A stretch of 29,016 nucleotides of DNA from an uncultured Bacteroidales bacterium (lineage in GTDB: Bacteria > Bacteroidota > Bacteroidia > Bacteroidales > P3), in NCBI GenBank assembly GCA_910586395.1, contig CAJUFX010000002.1, positions 1 through 29,016 of the forward strand, in the 5' to 3' direction. A program made the position numbers and the translations under genes. Under the pieces are notes generated by a model, which was given only the letters and a program-made list of their open reading frames with translations, searched no databases and had not been told where the DNA came from. Below, one piece after another: positions 23,035 through 29,016 of this stretch (positions are counted from its first letter, which is position 1; every line of letters begins with the position of its first letter).

Positions 23035-23910
23035 ATGGAAAGACGTATGCTTATCGGTCGGCATTTCGGAAACATGTGGAAAATGCTGTTGATGTTGCAG
23101 GTAATCTTGTTGTCTATACGAATACAGGCGCAGACCTCCACGCGTGAAATTGATGGTTCCGTTTCATACAAAATCGAAACCAAAAGCCTGACGATTGCAG
23201 AAGCACAGAATTATATCAATAGCAAGGAGGACATACCCCTTAAAGTATCGGTCATTTTCAGAGGGAAATGGGTCGATTTATTTGACAACAATTTCATGGC
23301 TACTGTTAGTCCGAGTTCATTCAGTTATGGTATTGCTCAAACTGATGGAGAGTTTGCGGCATTGGAAACGAATGCCCCGGCAGCTTGGATGTTAGCGAAC
23401 AGTGGCCGACATTGTGTTACGGATGACGGCATCCCATTGAACGCTCCTACTACATTGGTAGGCAAAGGAGTAAATGTTACAAGACCCCTTTGGGAGGATC
23501 AACCTTGCCCTTCCTATGCCTATGGTTTGGGGTTTACTGGCCAAGAAATCTATGAAGCAAATTCGAGACTAAAAAGAGGAGAAGACGAACAAGGCCCTTA
23601 TTATGAAGAGCCCATGTTTTATATCTATTTCAAGTTAAAACGTCTGGAGACGGTTTATGTACGGGGCATAGACATTTTGGGTAGTCATCAGACAGAACAG
23701 GACGGTTCTTTTACAACAACTTCCGGCGAAACGGTATTAAATATTGGCAATCCCAATCTTCCTAATACTCCATATTGCTATTGGCCAGGCTGTCCGTCTC
23801 CCGATGAATCCGCTGACTGGACGCAGGCCCCGGCCGACTACTACGGCGGCGTCATCCCCGGCGGTATCTTCATCGAACAGGTTCCGGAATTGACCCAATT
23901 CGAACCCTAA
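23035..23910 (+). CDS. Secreted protein P3, third paralogue
   Basis: 291 aa, unknown function. N-terminal signal (MWKMLLMLQVILLSIRIQAQ) with cleavage near 33. Family landmarks: GSVSYKIETKSLTIAEAQNYIN, DIPLKVSVIFRGKWVDLF, SFSYGIAQ, cysteines C127 and C158 (QPCPSYAYG), FYIYFKLKRLETVYVRGIDI and TTTSGETVLNIG. The C-terminal IPGGIFIEQVPELTQFE is the same as in P1 and P2 at DNA level apart from one third-codon change, but P3 ends one residue later (Pro-stop) instead of RSSMA. The downstream DNA is unrelated to the P1/P2 block. It lies between the DUF1016 gene and the recombinase, same strand as both. Confidence 0.8.
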   Translation: MERRMLIGRHFGNMWKMLLMLQVILLSIRIQAQTSTREIDGSVSYKIETKSLTIAEAQNYINSKEDIPLKVSVIFRGKWVDLFDNNFMATVSPSSFSYGIAQTDGEFAALETNAPAAWMLANSGRHCVTDDGIPLNAPTTLVGKGVNVTRPLWEDQPCPSYAYGLGFTGQEIYEANSRLKRGEDEQGPYYEEPMFYIYFKLKRLETVYVRGIDILGSHQTEQDGSFTTTSGETVLNIGNPNLPNTPYCYWPGCPSPDESADWTQAPADYYGGVIPGGIFIEQVPELTQFEP

Positions 23911-24284
23911 AATAAAAAATATAGTACTGATTATCAATATGTCAATCACCTTTCAGAGCTCAAACACCGCTCTAAACTCCATGACCATCCCTATCCATTC
24001 ACAAGTAATTCAAAATAAAATATAATCGGTAATTATTAAGTTATATTGACAAAATCATTTTTTAAACATTATTTATTTTTTATTATTTATTGCGATTATT
24101 AAAATAACTAAAAATTATTTCTTACTTTATTACAAATTTATACAAAATATACTTCTTATAGATACATTAAATTATTCCGTTTGAATATAGGACATTTTTT
24201 TCAGGAAAAATCTATACACGCACGGGACTTTTTATCTCGCCTGTAATCGGTTATTCCTATCTTCACACTTTAATATTCCAAACT
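23911..24284. other. Very AT-rich spacer before the recombinase
   Basis: No gene is seen. GC falls well below that of the flanks, with long A/T runs (about 24,050-24,140). TAATCGGT occurs directly at 24,023-24,030 and 24,244-24,251. TATCTTCA at 24,258-24,265 is a plausible -7 box for the recombinase. An attachment or binding site here is possible but not shown. Confidence 0.4.
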
Positions 24285-25733
24285 ATGTTATTGACTTTAA
24301 TGTGTAATAATGAGGCCGATGCGCCTATTATCGAAGATTTGCAACTGCAAATACGGATGCGGATAGATGGCCGCTATTTTGAATTTTCGAATGTGCCAAT
24401 CCAAAATCAAATGCCTGAACCACAACGACTGCCAACGGCGACCGCCCCCTCCCCCATCTCAAAAGCGACCACTGCAACTATTCCCAACACGTATTCAGAC
24501 ACACTTCCCGCCACAAGATCTGAAATTACATCCTCTCCTGATGAAATCATACCACTTTCGCCTACCCAAATTACACCGATAGCCGACATCGGTCCCAATA
24601 CACCGCCAACAACTGGATCTCCTGCTTCGCCATCCGGGTCGGCTCAAACACCGAACTCTATCTGGCAGGCCTACAACGCCTTTATTGAGGAACGCGGTAA
24701 AATAAACGATTGGAAACAAACAACATATAGTAAATTTGAGGTGGCGCGTAATCTGCTGTACACCTTCCGACCCGATTTGAATTTTTCGCATTTCGATACG
24801 AATGGTCTAAACGACTATATTCATTTTCTGTGCAATACAAAGAATATGTGTAATACGACGGTGGTCAATCATTGGAATTTTCTGAAATGGTTCCTGCGAT
24901 GGAGTTTGGACAAAGGATACCACAGTTGCCGCGACTTCGATTGGTTCAAGCCCAAACTGCGCAAAACGACCAAGAAGGTCATTTTTTTGACGGACGATGA
25001 ACTGAAACGGTTACAGGCTTTTCCTATCCCGAGGCGTAAAATGTATCTGGAACGGGTCCGGGATGTATTCCTATTCTGCTGTTTTACAGGGCTACGCTAT
25101 TCGGATGTCTATAATTTGAAACGGAGTGACGTGAAAAAGAAGACGATAGAGATTACAACCATTAAAACGGCCGACAGTTTGATCATTGAGTTGAACGACC
25201 AAAGCCGGACCATTCTGAACAAATACAAAAAGATGGTTTTCAAAGACAATAAGGCACTCCCGGTTATCAGCAATCAACGTATGAACGCTTATCTGAAGGA
25301 ATTGGGAGAACTGGCGGCTTTGAACGAGCCGGTACGGCGGACATATTTCAAGGGAAACCGCCGCATTGACGAGGTGGTGCCGAAATATCAACTGCTGGCG
25401 ACGCACGTGGGGCGCCGGACATTCGTATGCAATGCACTGTCATTGGGCATTCCACCGGAAGTAGTCATGAAATGGACCGGACACAGCGATTATGCCGCCA
25501 TGAAGCCTTATATCGATATCGCCGACAAAGTCAAAGCTTCAGCCATGCGCCGGTTCAATCGCCTGACAATTTGTACCGGACAACCTGATTCCGACAACCG
25601 ACAGCCAATTATTTGTACCGGACAACCTGATTCCGACAACCGACAGCCAATTATTTGTACCGGACAACCTGATTCCGACAACCGACAACCAATTATTTGT
25701 ACCGGACAATCGGACCCCACACCGGCCGTCTGA
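24285..25733 (+). CDS. Tyrosine recombinase (integrase/invertase type)
   Basis: 482 aa. Residues 1-125 or so are an odd leader: a short start (MLLTLMCNNEADAPII, IRMRIDGRYFEFSNV) and then a Pro/Thr/Ser-rich linker. A SAM-like core-binding domain is at about 125-215 (WQAYNAFIEERGKINDWKQ). The catalytic domain has Arg in CCFTGLRYSDVYNLKR (about 270), a beta-hairpin Lys (TIKTAD), HVGRR (about 374-378), GHSDYAAMKPYID with His (about 399) and the nucleophile Tyr (about 408). All required residues are present, so it is likely active. The last 50 or so residues are tandem CTGQPDSDNRQPII repeats. Family members in Bacteroidota drive integration of mobile elements or inversion of surface-gene promoters. 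Its nearness to the inverted P modules is suggestive only. Confidence 0.93.
   Translation: MLLTLMCNNEADAPIIEDLQLQIRMRIDGRYFEFSNVPIQNQMPEPQRLPTATAPSPISKATTATIPNTYSDTLPATRSEITSSPDEIIPLSPTQITPIADIGPNTPPTTGSPASPSGSAQTPNSIWQAYNAFIEERGKINDWKQTTYSKFEVARNLLYTFRPDLNFSHFDTNGLNDYIHFLCNTKNMCNTTVVNHWNFLKWFLRWSLDKGYHSCRDFDWFKPKLRKTTKKVIFLTDDELKRLQAFPIPRRKMYLERVRDVFLFCCFTGLRYSDVYNLKRSDVKKKTIEITTIKTADSLIIELNDQSRTILNKYKKMVFKDNKALPVISNQRMNAYLKELGELAALNEPVRRTYFKGNRRIDEVVPKYQLLATHVGRRTFVCNALSLGIPPEVVMKWTGHSDYAAMKPYIDIADKVKASAMRRFNRLTICTGQPDSDNRQPIICTGQPDSDNRQPIICTGQPDSDNRQPIICTGQSDPTPAV
25571..25710 (+). repeat. 42-bp repeats encoding the recombinase tail
   Basis: Three copies of a 42-bp unit beginning TTGTACCGGACAACCTGATT, plus a partial fourth, encode 14-residue units. 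The third has one change (CAACCAATT for CAGCCAATT). The unit is in frame, so copy number can vary without loss of the protein. An internal ACCGACA/CCGACAACCGACA sub-repeat is visible. Confidence 0.9.
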
Positions 25734-25752
25734 CAACATGGTCTTAAACGAG

Positions 25753-25781
25753 AAGGACGCATGTAAATGGCATGCGTCCTT
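25753..25781. terminator. Terminator hairpin between recombinase and giant protein genes
   Basis: AAGGACGCATG (25,753-25,763) and CATGCGTCCTT (25,771-25,781) form a perfect 11-bp stem with a 7-base loop. It lies 20 bp after the recombinase stop and 59 bp from the stop of the convergent gene. No long U-tract. Confidence 0.75.
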
Positions 25782-25840
25782 AACATTCGCCAAACTCCTC
25801 TGTCAGCCTCATCCGGTTCAACCGCGACGTCCCTATCTGG

Positions 25841-28800
25841 CTACTTCTGCACCACCACTTTGACAACATCCGTCTCCATGGTGTTATCCCGGATGGTTTC
25901 GAGGCGCAGGACATAGACTCCCGCTGCCAAACCGGAAGACGTGATATTGCGGCGGTAGAGACCAGTCTGACGTTCGGAATTCACAATGACCATGACTTCC
26001 TCGCCCAAAAGCGTATAGAGTTTCAAGCTGACGACACAGTCACCATATACCGAATAGGTAATGTCGGCCCAAGTCTTCATCGGGTTCGGGATGACGGACA
26101 GGATTTCAGACTGTTCCATTTCCCCACCCTGCTGTCTGAGCATGATTTCCTTGTCGTCGCCCGCACCCGTAGGCGTATAACCTACCGTATCGATGCCGAA
26201 ACCGAGGCTGTCGCGTTCGTTCGTTTCTTCGTAGTAGAAGAGCGCGATTTCAGGCAACGCTATCTTCCATGTCTCATCTACATGTACGTTTCCGCGCGTT
26301 ACCTCGTAACCGGTCGGATTGAGGCGGAAATAACGGTCTATGCGGCTTACAGGCTTGTGTTTCAAATGCAGTTTGAGGATGGCCAACGTATCGCCGGTAT
26401 GGATATCGACGGGCGACATCTTGATCCAGTTGAACAACAACTCGTCTCCGACGATATTGTAGGCCAGACCGGCTCCTTCTATCGGCGTACGGATGCCGAG
26501 GAGTTCCACCTGAGCCGGCTCGTATGGCATGAACAACTGGAAGGCCATCACATCACCCTCGCTGATACTCAAAATCGGATAGTCGATGATACGTTCCTTG
26601 TCTTCCATCTCGATATTTCCGTAGGTGTCGAAACGACGCATTCCGCCGGCCTTGGCCAACTGAGAGTTGACTTCGGTACCCTCGTAGTTACGGTTCGCAT
26701 CGCCCCGCATCACACCGCGAACGTGCAGGAGCGTATCGCCGTCTATATCGAACGTATCGTTGCTGTAGGCCCAATCGTCAATCGGGATGACAAGCGATTT
26801 TACATACTGCGTCATGGCGCCGATGGCCACCTGCTGCACCGCACTGGCGTCGTTGGCCGAAATACCGCGCGTCAGGATAGGCGATTCGGACAAATCGACA
26901 TTGGCCGCATACCACCACATACTCAACGGGTTCGTCGGCGTGGACATCGCTCCGATGGCGTATTGCTGAATCCACGAGGCGTCGTTGGCCGAGATACCGC
27001 TCGCACCGAGGCGTACCTTCTTCTGCGGCGAATAAGCATCGATAAAGTAACGACCCGTGGGCGCCAATTGCGTGAATGTGAACAGACCGTCTTCGTCGGA
27101 ACGCGTGGAGTCAATCCACTTATTGGTACCGTATTCGTAAAGGTCGAGTTTGACATTCGAGATCGCCATATGGTCCCCGTGACGGCCAGTACCCGTATTG
27201 CCTGCGTCGGCGTCGGTAACCGGTTCGTCGGGAATCGCCAGTACTTCCGGACGCGTGATGCCCTTGTCCGACGGATGCCACAAGCCGTTGTAACTGATGT
27301 AACCGCTGATATGGTGACCGCGATAGATCGTCACGGACACCGTATCCGTCACAGAGCAGCCGTACGGGTCGCGCGGGTCGTTGTTCGTCACCTTGATCGG
27401 GAAATAGACCGTATCGCCGTCAACCGTATCGGGCAGGTAGTACGGGTTGAACGCATCGGACAACAGGTGACCGTAGGTATTGTAGCGGTCCGCAGGAAGA
27501 TCCGTCGCCGGATCGCCGTAGGCATGCGGCGTCAAATCGCTCGCGTAGAAACCGTAGAACGGATCCAGCCAGTCGAAGTCCACATTCAAGACCGTTTCGC
27601 CGCGGCTCAGGAACGCATCGTGTTTCATCGACGCGCTGTCGTCATCGCAATAGCCGCTCTTGGTCCAGAGGATGACCTCCTTGCCGTAAAGCACGCCCGT
27701 ATCGGCGATATGGCAGTACGGAATCGGCATGCGGCTGACCGTGAACGTGTCGTTGATGATGCAACCGAACGTCGTCTCGCCAAACAGGTGGATGTGCAGC
27801 GTATCCAGAATGTGTTCCAGCGTCCGCATATGCTCGCCCGCGGCGATGGACTTGCCGTACTTCTCGGCCTGCTTCAGGTAGGCTTCCGCACGACTGCGCG
27901 CCGCATAAGGGTTGCTCATGGCATGGTACAGCGGTTTGTCGTCCGGCAACGGCGCCGTCGGATCATACTGTGTCAACGAATCCTGCGGTACGAACACGCT
28001 GATCGGAGCCAGTGACATGCCGTTGGCCACGAGGCGGTCGAGCGAGTCGGCCACGGCGAAGTAGTAGGACGCGCTATCCAACAAACGACGGACGTTCGTG
28101 GAATCGTAAACCGTATAGGTTTGCGTCAGACGGGGACATACCTCCAACACCGTGTCGGTACTCAGAAGACCACCGTAACGCAGGCTGTCGCTCGTCGATA
28201 TCGTATCCACCATCTGGGCCGTGAACGAGGAGAAGGCCGTATCGTACGTGAAGATCGTGTCCACCGCATAGCAACGGATGTCGTATGTTTCAACCAAAAC
28301 CGTATCTACCAATTTCGTCGGTGTCGGTATATAAATATCATCCATCTCATCATATACGTTAATCAACGTATCTCTTTCCCGGTATTCCCTACTAATAATT
28401 ACTACCGTATCACAACGACCTAGGCGATACATTTCACCGAATGGAATAACGTCGCAAATGGAAATTACGGAATCATAAACTACTTCGGTCTTTTCATCCG
28501 TCATTTCATCTATCAAGATTTCTACGACCTTAATGATTGTATCTCTACAATCCAAAGTATAAAGTGTATCTCCCTTATCGGATTGTTTCCCTGCTATCAA
28601 AGAGGCGGTGGTCGGTACATCCGCGACGGTTGACATGGCCGATATACCGGATGCTATAGCCGCACGGGAGGCCATGCGCGACTGCGGACGAACGGACATC
28701 GTATGCGCATCCGTGCCGGCGGCTGTAGCCGCCATAACATTGGCTATCTGCACACCCGGAGCTGCCATACGGGAGGCCGAACGGAGCGACATCGTCCGAG

Positions 28801-29016
28801 CGGCATTGCAATCCGCCTTGGCCACCATCTTATAGCCCGTAGAAGTCGTCTGCTTCTCGTACGTTACCGTGCAGCTTTCAGCCACCTCACGGCAGTTCTC
28901 AGTACCCGTGAATGTCACGACCGTCGGATCCCACGGCAACGCGCCAGCCGTCTCCGTATAGATACTGTCGCATACCGTCTTCTTCGCCACCGGCTGTTCC
29001 GGTTCGCTCGGTGCCG
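25841..29016 (-). CDS. Giant T9SS cargo protein, C-terminal part (runs off right edge)
   Basis: At least 1,058 residues are visible. The frame continues past 29,016 (APSEPEQPVAKK), so no start is in the window; the GTG at 28,990 is internal. From the visible N-terminus: a Ser/Ala/Met-rich part with two SRMA motifs, a long Asp/Thr/Tyr-rich region with many DTV and DTI steps, and a SdrD/carboxypeptidase-regulatory-like beta domain (ISNVKLDLYEYGTNKWIDS, DGLFTFTQL; about residues 605-655 counted from 28,990). Then come two dockerin-like helices (GISANDASWIQQYAIGAM and GISANDASAVQQVAIGAM), a cohesin-like domain (RIIDYPILSISEGDVMAFQL) and a T9SS sorting domain (ILSVIPNPMKTWADITYS to VVKVVVQK). It is probably exported and anchored or released at the cell surface. 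No enzymatic motif is seen. Confidence 0.85.
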   Translation of the reverse strand, partial: APSEPEQPVAKKTVCDSIYTETAGALPWDPTVVTFTGTENCREVAESCTVTYEKQTTSTGYKMVAKADCNAARTMSLRSASRMAAPGVQIANVMAATAAGTDAHTMSVRPQSRMASRAAIASGISAMSTVADVPTTASLIAGKQSDKGDTLYTLDCRDTIIKVVEILIDEMTDEKTEVVYDSVISICDVIPFGEMYRLGRCDTVVIISREYRERDTLINVYDEMDDIYIPTPTKLVDTVLVETYDIRCYAVDTIFTYDTAFSSFTAQMVDTISTSDSLRYGGLLSTDTVLEVCPRLTQTYTVYDSTNVRRLLDSASYYFAVADSLDRLVANGMSLAPISVFVPQDSLTQYDPTAPLPDDKPLYHAMSNPYAARSRAEAYLKQAEKYGKSIAAGEHMRTLEHILDTLHIHLFGETTFGCIINDTFTVSRMPIPYCHIADTGVLYGKEVILWTKSGYCDDDSASMKHDAFLSRGETVLNVDFDWLDPFYGFYASDLTPHAYGDPATDLPADRYNTYGHLLSDAFNPYYLPDTVDGDTVYFPIKVTNNDPRDPYGCSVTDTVSVTIYRGHHISGYISYNGLWHPSDKGITRPEVLAIPDEPVTDADAGNTGTGRHGDHMAISNVKLDLYEYGTNKWIDSTRSDEDGLFTFTQLAPTGRYFIDAYSPQKKVRLGASGISANDASWIQQYAIGAMSTPTNPLSMWWYAANVDLSESPILTRGISANDASAVQQVAIGAMTQYVKSLVIPIDDWAYSNDTFDIDGDTLLHVRGVMRGDANRNYEGTEVNSQLAKAGGMRRFDTYGNIEMEDKERIIDYPILSISEGDVMAFQLFMPYEPAQVELLGIRTPIEGAGLAYNIVGDELLFNWIKMSPVDIHTGDTLAILKLHLKHKPVSRIDRYFRLNPTGYEVTRGNVHVDETWKIALPEIALFYYEETNERDSLGFGIDTVGYTPTGAGDDKEIMLRQQGGEMEQSEILSVIPNPMKTWADITYSVYGDCVVSLKLYTLLGEEVMVIVNSERQTGLYRRNITSSGLAAGVYVLRLETIRDNTMETDVVKVVVQK

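Noticed and set aside
25571..25710. 42-bp and 45-bp arrays as possible CRISPR
   Set aside because: The units are directly adjacent without unique spacers, and one array is in-frame coding. No cas genes are present.
243..25733. Diversity-generating retroelement as an explanation for variable P cores
   Set aside because: No reverse transcriptase is seen in the window, and the differences are not restricted to adenine positions of a short repeat; they include many gaps.
26282..28015. 577-codon plus-strand frame opposite the giant T9SS gene
   Set aside because: Antisense shadow; the minus frame carries clear domains and continues past the window edge.

Overview
The window looks like chromosomal DNA of a fairly GC-rich member of the Bacteroidales (Bacteroidota). 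Reasons: gldE and gldD are adjacent, two proteins end in type IX secretion (T9SS) C-terminal sorting domains, there is an OmpP1/FadL-type outer membrane protein, proS is of the short archaeal type, and start-proximal promoters fit the Bacteroidota -7 consensus TAnnTTTG. No closer placement is claimed.

Layout. Positions 1-2000 and 19,800-25,800 are accessory DNA: AT-rich coding cores, repeats, KilA-N and DUF1016/YhcG genes, a tyrosine recombinase, and three paralogous secreted proteins of unknown function (called here P1, P2, P3). Between them, about 2,070-19,720 is a GC-rich housekeeping block. It runs dnaE (+); an OmpP1/FadL-like gene and an aromatic-rich lipoprotein gene (-); a probable proS-pth-gldE-gldD-trmN operon (+); a T9SS-sorted protein (-); an RsmI-Nudix fusion (+); gltX (-); dinB (+). 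From 25,841 to the right edge a very large T9SS cargo protein is read on the minus strand and continues out of the window.

The main unusual feature is a pair of inverted modules that bracket the housekeeping block. Each module is a divergent gene pair: an accessory gene starting Met-Ala-Lys-Ile (KilA-N on the left, DUF1016 nuclease on the right) and a secreted P protein. The two are separated by a 445-bp, about 97% identical noncoding block with a promoter-like element and hairpins. The P gene 3' ends and downstream DNA (381 and 426 bp) are essentially identical between modules apart from one extra 45-bp repeat unit. The P coding cores between these blocks are strongly diverged. This conserved-variable-conserved design suggests cassette exchange or gene conversion, and the inverted blocks could also support inversion of the 18-kb housekeeping segment. 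A third paralogue (P3) keeps only the C-terminal block of about 75 bp with one mismatch, and sits between the DUF1016 gene and the tyrosine recombinase. The left module also holds a KilA-N remnant with an internal deletion next to a second, apparently intact KilA-N start.

Limits: no searches were run. Family names rest on motifs read by eye, and residue positions are approximate where marked 'about'.
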